Shown: positions 1-6,211 of the stretch, piece by piece
How positions within the stretch are numbered: position 1 is the stretch's first letter
Layout: each line of letters starts with the position of its first letter
NCBI GenBank assembly: GCA_002320935.1
Contig: DCLG01000084.1
Span: 232,821 to 240,047 of the forward strand
Direction of reading: 5' to 3'
Length of the DNA stretch: 7,227 nt
Source: Pedobacter sp. UBA1654
GTDB taxonomy: Bacteria > Bacteroidota > Bacteroidia > Sphingobacteriales > Sphingobacteriaceae
Notes under the pieces: generated by a model
The model's input: the letters and a program-made list of their open reading frames with translations, nothing else
What the model was told of the DNA's origin: nothing
The model's database searches: none
Made by a program: the position numbers and the translations under genes

Positions 1-1168
1 CTGGGAAAGGTGTGGTTCTGTCGTATTCGTAATCGGTCTTTTTACCGGCGATTTCATACTTATCTTCCCCTTTACGGTAAAGGTTTTTACCTTCTTTAAT
101 GGCAACACGCTGTGAGTTGTAGTTTGGTCCGAAAAGCAATGGACGGTCGCCATATTGCTCGCGATTCAGGTATCCAAGTAGCGCAAACGCATTGTCCGGA
201 TCACTGTTATTCAGGTTTGGATCTGCTTTCGCACGTATTACGATCATGGCGTAAGAGCCATAACCGAAGATGATCAATGCGGTAGAAAGCGATGCCAGGT
301 TCATTACGCGTTTGCGGTGTTTGATGGAATAACGGATACCATATACCAGGCCTCCGATCAGCAATAATGCGAAGAAAAGCACGCCTGAACCAAAGCCCAT
401 TCCGAGCGTATTCACGAAGAAAAGATCGAAATAAGCGCCGAATGAGATCAGGTACTGGATGATACCGTACTGCACAACTGCAAGGATCAGTACGCCAACA
501 ATGAAGGTTTTAATTACACCAGATGTTGTTGGGTTAGGTGTTTTTCTGAAATAATATACGAAGGCAATTGCCGGAATGGTCAGTAAGTTCAGTAAGTGGA
601 TACCGATAGAAAGGCCCATGATGTAGGCGATAAACAGCAACCAGCGGTCGGATTGTGGCTCATCAGCATGAGCTTCCCATTTCAGGATGCCCCAGAAAAC
701 GATTGCTGTAAATAAAGATGAAAGTGCATAAACTTCGGCCTCAACTGCCGAAAACCAAAAGCTGTCAGAGAAGGTGTAAGCTAGAGCACCCACAACCCCG
801 GCACCCATGATGCTGATCATTTTGGAAGTGGTGATTTCCTCATCCCGTTTTACGACCATTTTCTTTGCGAGTGCAGTGATGGTCCAGAACAAGAACAAGA
901 TGGTTGCAGCACTTGCAATGGCCGATCCCATGTTCATGAAGTAAGCGATCTTAGTTACATCACCAAAGGCGAACAGTGAAAAGAAGCGTTCGATCATGAG
1001 GAAGAGTGGGGCACCAGGTTGGTGTACGACCTGCATTTTGAATGCGGAAGCAATGAATTCACCGCAATCCCAGAAACTAACATTGGGTTCAAGCGTCAGA
1101 ATGTAGGTTACTGCAGCAACTAAAAAGCATATCCAGCCAGTTAGATTGTTTATTTTATTATACTTCAT
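1..1168 (-). CDS. DUF2723 multi-spanning membrane protein, putative GT-C type glycosyltransferase (3' end missing)
   Basis: The open frame starts at an ATG (1166-1168) and runs uninterrupted for 389 codons off the left edge, so only the N-terminal part is visible; DUF2723 proteins are usually about 1000 residues. Conserved DUF2723 features are a first membrane segment (about residues 10-27), then WDCGEF (33-38), HQPGAP (49-54), a WFSAVEAEVYALSS block (138-151), and LGYLNREQYGDRPLLFGP (331-348) after the last hydrophobic segment. About eight to nine hydrophobic segments lie between residues 10 and 312, so it is an inner-membrane protein with its C-terminal part probably periplasmic. Family knowledge: DUF2723 resembles GT-C protein O-mannosyltransferases and is linked to Bacteroidota glycosylation; the acidic residues in WDCGEF after the first segment fit a GT-C catalytic loop. 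Donor and acceptor cannot be read from sequence. No Shine-Dalgarno sequence precedes the ATG. It is divergent from the tRNA-Gln/prs block. Confidence 0.9.
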   Translation of the reverse strand, partial: MKYNKINNLTGWICFLVAAVTYILTLEPNVSFWDCGEFIASAFKMQVVHQPGAPLFLMIERFFSLFAFGDVTKIAYFMNMGSAIASAATILFLFWTITALAKKMVVKRDEEITTSKMISIMGAGVVGALAYTFSDSFWFSAVEAEVYALSSLFTAIVFWGILKWEAHADEPQSDRWLLFIAYIMGLSIGIHLLNLLTIPAIAFVYYFRKTPNPTTSGVIKTFIVGVLILAVVQYGIIQYLISFGAYFDLFFVNTLGMGFGSGVLFFALLLIGGLVYGIRYSIKHRKRVMNLASLSTALIIFGYGSYAMIVIRAKADPNLNNSDPDNAFALLGYLNREQYGDRPLLFGPNYNSQRVAIKEGKNLYRKGEDKYEIAGKKTDYEYDRTTPFP

Positions 1169-1273
1169 TTTTAAATTGGGTATAGGTTTCGGGCATATAA
1201 ATGCTGCCGAAATTAAAGATAAAGATTGATAATAGGGTAGAAGAAAAAAACACTTTAACAATTTTTAACTCGC

Positions 1274-1302
1274 TTTCAGGACTTTAGGTATAGCGCCTGA
1301 AA
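1274..1302. repeat. 7-bp inverted repeat in the divergent intergenic region
   Basis: TTTCAGG (1274-1280) and CCTGAAA (1296-1302) are perfect inverted copies separated by 15 bases. The repeat lies between the DUF2723 start (1168) and the tRNA promoter (1329). It has no T-tract directly after the second arm, so it is not a convincing terminator. It could be an operator or a chance dyad; the arms are short. Confidence 0.3.
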
Positions 1303-1328
1303 TTATTTTCAATTTTTTTTGAGGAACA

Positions 1329-1359
1329 TTTGCAGAATTAAAAAATGTGCGTAGATTTG
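1329..1359 (+). promoter_or_regulatory. Bacteroidota housekeeping promoter for tRNA-Gln (and possibly prs)
   Basis: TTTG at 1329-1332 is followed after exactly 19 bases by TAGATTTG at 1352-1359, a full match to the Bacteroidota -33/-7 consensus (TTTG, N19-20, TAnnTTTG). Transcription should begin a few bases after 1359, leaving a leader of about 25-30 bases before the tRNA for RNase P to remove. It is the only full-consensus promoter I found in the window. Confidence 0.8.
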
Positions 1360-1393
1360 CAATCCCAATTCAAAGCAACCCTTTGACGGAGAT

Positions 1394-1464
1394 TGCCCGA
1401 TAGTATAAAGGTAGTACGACGGTTTTTGGTACCGTTTGTCTAGGTTCGAATCCTGGTCGGGCAA
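1394..1464 (+). tRNA. tRNA-Gln (anticodon UUG)
   Basis: The cloverleaf can be drawn by hand. The acceptor stem TGCCCGA (1394-1400) pairs with TCGGGCA (1457-1463), 7 of 7 pairs, with discriminator A at 1464. The anticodon stem is ACGGT/ACCGT (1419-1423 and 1431-1435) around a seven-base loop with TTG at 1426-1428, which reads CAA (and CAG by wobble) for glutamine. The T-arm is CTAGG-TTCGAAT-CCTGG (1440-1456) and the variable loop has four bases. The 3' CCA is not encoded, since CAA follows the discriminator, so it must be added after transcription. A consensus promoter lies upstream and an intrinsic terminator 10 bases downstream. There is no integrase or duplicated 3' tRNA end, so nothing suggests an attachment site in use. 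Confidence 0.96.
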
Positions 1465-1474
1465 CAAAACATAT

Positions 1475-1507
1475 TCGGATTGCGAAAACCGCAATCCGAT
1501 TTTTTTT
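1475..1507 (+). terminator. Intrinsic terminator after tRNA-Gln
   Basis: A perfect 10-bp stem, TCGGATTGCG (1475-1484) with CGCAATCCGA (1490-1499), closes a five-base AAAAC loop and is followed by eight T residues (1500-1507). It ends the tRNA transcript only 24 bases before the prs start codon, so prs depends on read-through or on an unrecognised promoter. Confidence 0.88.
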
Positions 1508-1531
1508 AACCAGCATTGATACCCGCCAATC

Positions 1532-2473
1532 ATGCCATTGCAATTTAACCCAGTTAAACTCTTTGCCGGAACCGGCAGTAAAGCATTAGCTCACAAAATT
1601 GCCGCCAGTTACGGCAAACCTCTTGGTAACGTTACACTAAGCCGATTCAGTGACGGGGAATTCCAGCCTTCTTATGATGAAACTGTTCGTGGATGTGATG
1701 TATTTCTGATCCAGTCCACTTGTCAGCCCAATGATAACCTTATGGAACTGCTTCTAATGATCGATGCTGCCAAGCGTGCATCTGCTCATTATATCACAGC
1801 AATTGTTCCTTATTATGGTTTCTCAAGACAGGATCGTAAAGATAAACCACGTGTAGCCATTGGTGCTAAACTGGTCGCGAATCTGCTGCAGGCTGCAGGC
1901 ATCAGCCGCATCATGACCATGGATCTTCACGCAGCACAGATACAGGCGTTCTTTGACGTACCTGTAGATCACCTGGATGCTTCGGTAATTTTCGTGCCTT
2001 ATATTAAAAGTCTGGGTCTTGATGATCTGATTATTGCTTCTCCGGATATGGGCGGTTCATACCGTGCACGTACTTTCGCAAAGTTCTTTAATGCAGAAGT
2101 TGTGATTTGCGATAAGCGACGTAAGCGTGCGAATGAGATCGAATCGATGTCGATCATTGGTGATGTAAAAGGAATGGATGTGGTTTTGATTGATGATGTT
2201 TGCGATACTGCAGGCACATTATCAAAAGCAGCTGGACTGATCATGGAGAAAGGTGCGAAAAGTGTACGTGCTGTTTGTACCCATCCGGTACTTTCAGGAA
2301 AGGCATATGAGACGATTGAAAACTCAATGCTGACGGAGCTGATCGTTACGGATACAATTCCTTTGAAAAGGGAGAGCGACAAGATCAGGGTACTGAGTAC
2401 CGCTGAGCTGTTTGCCAAAGCCATTGCGAATGTGAATGAGCATGGTTCTATCAGCGACTTATTTAAAGTATAA
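1532..2473 (+). CDS. prs: Ribose-phosphate pyrophosphokinase (PRPP synthetase)
   Basis: Cytoplasmic enzyme making 5-phosphoribosyl-1-diphosphate from ribose 5-phosphate and ATP, the precursor for purines, pyrimidines, NAD, histidine and tryptophan. At 313 residues it is full length for a class I enzyme. Visible motifs are FSDGEF (39-44), the ATP-binding stretch FSRQDRK (97-103), the PRPP synthetase signature DLHAAQIQAFF (131-141) with its metal and catalytic histidine H133, the flexible-loop basic residues in DKRRKR (194-199, the K and R expected for catalysis), and the ribose-phosphate binding loop VVLIDDVCDTAGT (217-229). The ATG at 1532 gives the usual family N-terminus; no Shine-Dalgarno sequence is present, as is normal in this phylum. 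It lies 24 bases after the tRNA terminator and 65 bases before rplY, with which it is probably co-transcribed. Confidence 0.97.
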   Translation: MPLQFNPVKLFAGTGSKALAHKIAASYGKPLGNVTLSRFSDGEFQPSYDETVRGCDVFLIQSTCQPNDNLMELLLMIDAAKRASAHYITAIVPYYGFSRQDRKDKPRVAIGAKLVANLLQAAGISRIMTMDLHAAQIQAFFDVPVDHLDASVIFVPYIKSLGLDDLIIASPDMGGSYRARTFAKFFNAEVVICDKRRKRANEIESMSIIGDVKGMDVVLIDDVCDTAGTLSKAAGLIMEKGAKSVRAVCTHPVLSGKAYETIENSMLTELIVTDTIPLKRESDKIRVLSTAELFAKAIANVNEHGSISDLFKV

Positions 2474-2538
2474 ACAATAATAAATAACCGAAGCCAGTAC
2501 ATTGGGTAGGACGCTTCAAATCAATTAAAATCAATAAA

Positions 2539-3117
2539 ATGAAAACAATCGCAATTAGCGGTTCTCCAAGAGAGAACGTAGGGAAACGCGATGCTAAAGA
2601 GCTTCGCTATGAAGGCAAGGTTCCTGCAGTATTGTATGGTGGTACAGAGCAAATCCATTTTGCTGTAGTTGCAACTGATCTAAAAGAAGCTATCTACACA
2701 CCAGAAGCAAACTTCTTAGAAATTGAAATCAATGGTGCTAAAAGTAAAGCAATCATTAAAGAACTTCAATTTCACCCACTAACTGACCTTTTATTACACG
2801 TAGATTTTCTACAGTTGTTTGACGATAAAGAAATCCTTATGGAGATCCCTGTTAAATTAACCGGAACTTCTCCAGGTGTTAAAATGGGTGGTAAACTGGT
2901 ACAAAAATTACGTAAACTTCGTGTTAAAGCGTTGCCTGCAAACATGCCACAAGTGGTAGAAGTAAGCATCTCTAAATTAGAAGTTGGTAACTTGTTCCGT
3001 GTACGTGATCTTGCTAAAGGCGAGTACGTAATCACCAACACGCCTGAAGATACCATCGTATCTGTAGGTATGTCAAGAGCTTTAAAACAAGCTGAACAAC
3101 AAGCTGGTAAAAAATAA
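2539..3117 (+). CDS. rplY: 50S ribosomal protein L25, CTC/TL5 type
   Basis: Ribosomal protein that binds 5S rRNA in the central protuberance. The 192 residues match the long two-domain form: an N-terminal L25 domain (about residues 4-90, with the typical start SPRENVGKRDAKELRYEGKVPAVLYG region and the HPLTDLLLHVDF block at 78-89) and a C-terminal TL5/CTC beta domain (about 97-180). The tail is Q- and K-rich. Long forms of this family are also called general stress protein Ctc. It follows prs by 65 bases and is followed by an intrinsic terminator. The gap holds TACATTGG (2498-2505), one mismatch from the TAnnTTTG element but without a -33 TTTG, so a promoter of its own is possible but unsupported. 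The start is the first ATG, in an A-rich context without a Shine-Dalgarno sequence. Confidence 0.95.
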   Translation: MKTIAISGSPRENVGKRDAKELRYEGKVPAVLYGGTEQIHFAVVATDLKEAIYTPEANFLEIEINGAKSKAIIKELQFHPLTDLLLHVDFLQLFDDKEILMEIPVKLTGTSPGVKMGGKLVQKLRKLRVKALPANMPQVVEVSISKLEVGNLFRVRDLAKGEYVITNTPEDTIVSVGMSRALKQAEQQAGKK

Positions 3118-3135
3118 GCATTATGCTTTACAAGG

Positions 3136-3162
3136 AAAGGCCGCCATTGTGCGGCCTTTTTT
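3136..3162 (+). terminator. Intrinsic terminator after rplY
   Basis: AAAGGCCGC (3136-3144) pairs with GCGGCCTTT (3151-3159), nine pairs around a six-base CATTGT loop, running into six T residues (3157-3162). It begins 18 bases after the rplY stop and ends 48 bases before the pth start. Confidence 0.88.
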
Positions 3163-3196
3163 GTGCCCTGGATTCCCGTAGCTGGTTCTTTAGCCT

Positions 3197-3204
3197 TATA
3201 TTTG
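3197..3204 (+). promoter_or_regulatory. Possible -7 promoter element directly upstream of pth
   Basis: TATATTTG fully matches TAnnTTTG and ends six bases before the pth ATG. At the expected 19-20 base distance (around 3173-3177) the sequence is TTCC/TCCC, not TTTG, so the -33 element is poor. If used, transcription would start at or within a few bases of the start codon, giving a nearly leaderless mRNA. The strong terminator just upstream makes a local promoter plausible. Confidence 0.45.
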
Positions 3205-3210
3205 TCCAGC

Positions 3211-3771
3211 ATGAAATATTTGATCGTAGGTTTAGGGAATATCGGGTCCGAATACGCACATACCCGGCATAACATTGGATTTGACATTGCAGATGAGCTG
3301 GTAAAATCCCTTGATGGTAGTTTTCAGAATGTCCGCCTGGCATACTATTCGGAGGTTTCCTTTAAAGGTCGCAAACTGCACGTGATTAAACCCACTACCT
3401 ATATGAATCTTAGTGGAAAAGCTGTAAACTACTACATGCAGGAGTTGAAAATTCCATTGGAAAATGTTTTGGTGCTGGTTGATGATCTGGCACTACCCTT
3501 AGGTAAACTTCGCCTGAAGTTACAGGGCAGTAGTGCAGGGCATAATGGATTGAAGAGCATTGAAGCGCTTTGCGGAGGGCAACAGTATCCCCGGCTTCGA
3601 TTCGGGATCAGTGATAATTATCCTAAAGGACTGCAGGCGGATTATGTGCTTGCGCCATTCGACAAGGATGAACAACCTGAATTGCCAGCATTGATAGACC
3701 GCAGTGTAGAGCTCATTAAAAGCTTTGTAACGGTAGGTCCGGCCAAAACCATGACAGCATTCAACTCTTAG
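3211..3771 (+). CDS. pth: Peptidyl-tRNA hydrolase
   Basis: Cleaves the ester bond of peptidyl-tRNA released by stalled or aborted ribosomes so that the tRNA is recycled. The 186 residues fit bacterial Pth. Key residues are N10 in VGLGNIG, the catalytic H20 in TRHNIGF (18-24), N66 in KPTTYMNLSG (60-69), the catalytic aspartate region VDDLALPLG (90-98, D91 aligning with E. coli D93) and N112 in GSSAGHNGLKS (106-116). The usual HDE of the aspartate motif is VDD here. I chose the ATG at 3211: it gives the canonical MKYLIVGLGN start, while an in-frame GTG at 3163 would add 16 residues and lies at the tail of the rplY terminator. The stop is one base from the stop of the convergent kinase gene. Confidence 0.96.
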   Translation: MKYLIVGLGNIGSEYAHTRHNIGFDIADELVKSLDGSFQNVRLAYYSEVSFKGRKLHVIKPTTYMNLSGKAVNYYMQELKIPLENVLVLVDDLALPLGKLRLKLQGSSAGHNGLKSIEALCGGQQYPRLRFGISDNYPKGLQADYVLAPFDKDEQPELPALIDRSVELIKSFVTVGPAKTMTAFNS

Positions 3772-3772
3772 T

Positions 3773-5368
3773 TTAGTGAACCATGCCCAAGCCGGCAATT
3801 TTGCTGTGCAGCAATTTAACATCGAAAGGCTTGCTCAGGATGTCGTTGGCACCAGCTTCTATTGCAGTTTGCCTGTCGCTTTCCATGACTGCCGCAGAGA
3901 AGGTAATGATCGGAATTTGTGCTTTACCTGGAACAACACCTTCCCTGATCAGCTTTATAGCCTCCAGTCCGTTCATTACGGGCATAAATGTATCCATCAG
4001 TACCAGATTAAAGTCTTCCGCTGTAAGACGGTCTATAGCTTCCTGACCATTCTCCACCATTACGGTTTCAATACCCCAGGATTTGAGGATTCTAAGAATC
4101 AGAAACTGGTTGATGGTATTATCTTCTGCAACAAGAATTTTCAAGCCATCCAGGGGTTTTAAGTTATCGCTGCTGAGGGGTGTAGCTATCGGCGTGATCT
4201 TAATTTCCGGCAAGTCATAACGATTACTAAAGCTGAAGGTACTGCCTTTAAACTCTTCACTTGTTACTTCCAGTAAACCATTTTTCAGTGTCGCAAGCTG
4301 TTTGACAATTGATAAGCCCAGACCCGTGCCGCCGAACTTTAATGTTGTAGAATCTTCTGCCTGTTCAAAGGTTTCGAAGATCTTGTCAATATTCTCTTTT
4401 GCAATTCCAATTCCGGTATCAATAACGGAGAACTTGATCATACAATCGGTTTCTGTTCTGTTCATCACTTCAACCTTCAAGGTCACACTGCCTTCTATGG
4501 TGAATTTAATGGCATTGCTGACCAGGTTCATGAGAATCTGATTCAGGCGCAGCGAATCTGCAATGACGGTATCAGGAATTTCATTTGCAATCTCAAGGTT
4601 TAGCGTAATGCCTTTGTCCTTTGCTTTTATCTTCAGGAGGTTAACCACGTCGCCACAGATGGCGCGCAGCTGCGTTGCAGAACGAACGATCTTGAACTTC
4701 CCAGATTCAATCTTGGAGAGGTCCAGAATGTCGTTAATCACGCCGAGCAATGAATTGGAGGATACTTCAAGCAGGTTAATCATTTCCTGCTGTTCCTCGC
4801 TAAGGTCGGTAAGCTGCAGAAGTCTGGTAATGCCGATGATGCCATTTATCGGTGTGCGAATCTCATGGCTCATGTTGGCAAGGAAGTTTTCTTTGATCCG
4901 TTTGCCCTGTTCTGCAAGCTCTTTTGCTTTAATGAGTTTGTCCTGAAAATCCAGAAGTTCCTGGTTCTTAATTTTCAGGTCGCGCTGGGTTCTATTAAAG
5001 CGGATGAAGGCATCTACTTTGGCAGCAGTGACAAATGGATTAAGGGGTTTGTACAGGTAATCTACGGCTCCGGATTGGTATCCTTGCAATGCAAATGCGG
5101 TATCGGTAGAAATGGCGGTAACAAAGATTACCGTAATGTCTTTAGTTTTTGGATGGCCCTTCAGGATCTTTACAAGTTCGAATCCATCCATTTCGGGCAT
5201 TTGTACATCTACAAGTGCAAGGGCAATATCATTTTCCCATGCAATACGCAATGCATCATTGGGCCGTGTGGTAGATAATATATTGATATCGTCGCGTTGC
5301 AGGAGCGCCTCAAGTGCAATGATATTCTCGGCTCTGTCATCGACAATTAAGATGTTAGTTTTATCCAT
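3773..5368 (-). CDS. Soluble hybrid response regulator/histidine kinase (REC-HisKA-HATPase-REC)
   Basis: A 531-residue protein without membrane segments or signal peptide, so cytoplasmic. Domains in order: REC1 (about 4-123; acidic pocket D10/D11, phosphoacceptor D54 in VDVQMPEMDG, lysine K107 in YKP); a helical, probably coiled-coil linker (about 126-162); HisKA with H168 in MSHEIRTP; HATPase_c with N-box NLVSNAIKFT (281-290), G1 DTGIGI (317-322), F-box FETFEQ (331-336) and G2 GGTGLGL (346-352); and REC2 (about 409-527; E415/D416, D459 in MDTFMPVMNG, S491, K513 in SKP). All residues needed for kinase activity and for phosphoryl acceptance at both receivers are present. The N-terminal receiver suggests that input is a phosphoryl group or a protein contact rather than a ligand. 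It starts 15 bases after the cheR-like stop, in the same frame and with no visible promoter, so it is probably the third gene of an operon. Confidence 0.95.
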   Translation of the reverse strand: MDKTNILIVDDRAENIIALEALLQRDDINILSTTRPNDALRIAWENDIALALVDVQMPEMDGFELVKILKGHPKTKDITVIFVTAISTDTAFALQGYQSGAVDYLYKPLNPFVTAAKVDAFIRFNRTQRDLKIKNQELLDFQDKLIKAKELAEQGKRIKENFLANMSHEIRTPINGIIGITRLLQLTDLSEEQQEMINLLEVSSNSLLGVINDILDLSKIESGKFKIVRSATQLRAICGDVVNLLKIKAKDKGITLNLEIANEIPDTVIADSLRLNQILMNLVSNAIKFTIEGSVTLKVEVMNRTETDCMIKFSVIDTGIGIAKENIDKIFETFEQAEDSTTLKFGGTGLGLSIVKQLATLKNGLLEVTSEEFKGSTFSFSNRYDLPEIKITPIATPLSSDNLKPLDGLKILVAEDNTINQFLILRILKSWGIETVMVENGQEAIDRLTAEDFNLVLMDTFMPVMNGLEAIKLIREGVVPGKAQIPIITFSAAVMESDRQTAIEAGANDILSKPFDVKLLHSKIAGLGMVH

Positions 5369-5383
5369 GTTCCATCTGGTACA

Positions 5384-6199
5384 TTAGGTGATTTTCTGAT
5401 AGATATTATGCTTTCTGTCTATAACTTTAAAGCGCTTGGCCACACTACCTTTCAGACTTTCTTTACTTCCTAAACAAAGAAAGCCAAAATTCATTAAACT
5501 GTCGTAAAATAACTGCAGGACTTTTTCTTGCAGTGTGGTGTTAAAGTAGATCAGAACGTTCCTGCAGGAGATCAAATTGAACTCATTGAATACGCCGTCT
5601 GATACCAGATTATGTATGGAGAACAATGTTCTTTTCTTTAGTTCCGGAAGGATAACTGCTTTGTCATGCTCCATAGTGTAATAGTCGGACAGGGTTTTAA
5701 CACCGCCGGCAGCCTTATAGTTTTCGCCGTAAAGGCTGATCTGCTTTAAGGGATAACGGCCGCTGCGCGCTTCTTCGATCATCAGTGGGTTGACATCGGT
5801 GCCGTATAGGAAGGATCTTTGATAAATTTCCTCCTCTTCAAAAGCAATCGCAAAGGAATACAATTCTTCGCCACTTGAGCATCCGGCATTCCATACTTTT
5901 ATGTGTTGATAGGACTTTAAATAGGGGAGTACCTGGTTGCGAAGCGCCTTATAGAAATCGGGGTCGCGGAACATCTCCGTTACATTCACGGTGATTTCAG
6001 CAAGGAAATGTTCGAAATAATCCGGATCATTTGTAAGCAGATTTTTCAGATCAAAAATGCTAAGGTTCTCCAGCTGCGCAATCCTGGAGATGCGACGCTT
6101 CAGCGAGGCCGATGAGTACTCACTGAAATCAAATCCATGTATATTTCTGATCAGCTGAACCAGCTGGTCTAAATCTTCAAAAGAAACGTTTGTAGGCAT
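5384..6199 (-). CDS. CheR-type protein-glutamate O-methyltransferase
   Basis: SAM-dependent methyltransferase of the CheR family, 271 residues, near the usual length. The N-terminal helical CheR domain spans about 5-60. The catalytic domain shows TVNVTEMFRDPDFY (70-83; the conserved TxNxTxFFR region), SAM motif I WNAGCSSGEELYS (103-115; many family members have GEEPYS), GTDVNPLMIEEAR (133-145, the acidic residue that contacts the SAM ribose) and FNLISCRNVLIYFN (207-220). In chemotaxis CheR methylates glutamates on chemoreceptors. Here no receptor, CheA, CheW or CheB is visible and both neighbours are phosphorelay proteins, so a role in adapting a sensor kinase is more likely (inference). It lies 12 bases after the upstream gene and 15 before the kinase gene. 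No Shine-Dalgarno sequence is seen; translational coupling is likely. I give no gene symbol because orthology to cheR is not shown. Confidence 0.93.
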   Translation of the reverse strand: MPTNVSFEDLDQLVQLIRNIHGFDFSEYSSASLKRRISRIAQLENLSIFDLKNLLTNDPDYFEHFLAEITVNVTEMFRDPDFYKALRNQVLPYLKSYQHIKVWNAGCSSGEELYSFAIAFEEEEIYQRSFLYGTDVNPLMIEEARSGRYPLKQISLYGENYKAAGGVKTLSDYYTMEHDKAVILPELKKRTLFSIHNLVSDGVFNEFNLISCRNVLIYFNTTLQEKVLQLFYDSLMNFGFLCLGSKESLKGSVAKRFKVIDRKHNIYQKIT

Positions 6200-6211
6200 A
6201 TAGGAGCATTA

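Noticed and set aside
1214..1221. Minus-strand TATCTTTA, 45 bases before the DUF2723 start, as a -7 element.
   Set aside because: It misses the final G of TAnnTTTG and has no TTTG at the right distance; in AT-rich DNA this is not enough.
1394..1464. tRNA-Gln as an integration site for a mobile element.
   Set aside because: No integrase, no repeat of the tRNA 3' end and no foreign-looking genes are present in the window.
1359..1497. GCAATCC occurs at 1359-1365 and in the terminator 3' arm (1491-1497), so the first copy could pair with GGATTGC (1477-1483) as an antiterminator.
   Set aside because: The first copy overlaps the -7 element and lies at or before the expected transcription start, so it would mostly not be in the RNA. 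It would matter only if the true start is further upstream.
1309..1533. A 74-codon minus-strand open frame across the tRNA.
   Set aside because: It is antisense to tRNA-Gln, its terminator and promoter; such frames over tRNA genes are a known source of false gene calls.
1999..2502. A 167-codon minus-strand open frame opposite prs.
   Set aside because: It is a shadow of a fully recognisable prs gene, with low-complexity Ser/Ile/Thr-rich composition and no known motif.
2490..2517. GAAGC/GCTTC dyad in the rplY leader as an autoregulatory site.
   Set aside because: Five pairs with an 18-base loop is within chance expectation, and no known L25 leader element is recognised.
2772..3287. A 171-codon minus-strand open frame across rplY, its terminator and the pth start.
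   Set aside because: It runs through a terminator and two clear plus-strand genes and shows no domain.
3163..3771. An earlier GTG start for pth at 3163.
   Set aside because: It begins at the edge of the rplY terminator T-tract and adds 16 residues not typical of Pth; the ATG at 3211 gives the canonical N-terminus.
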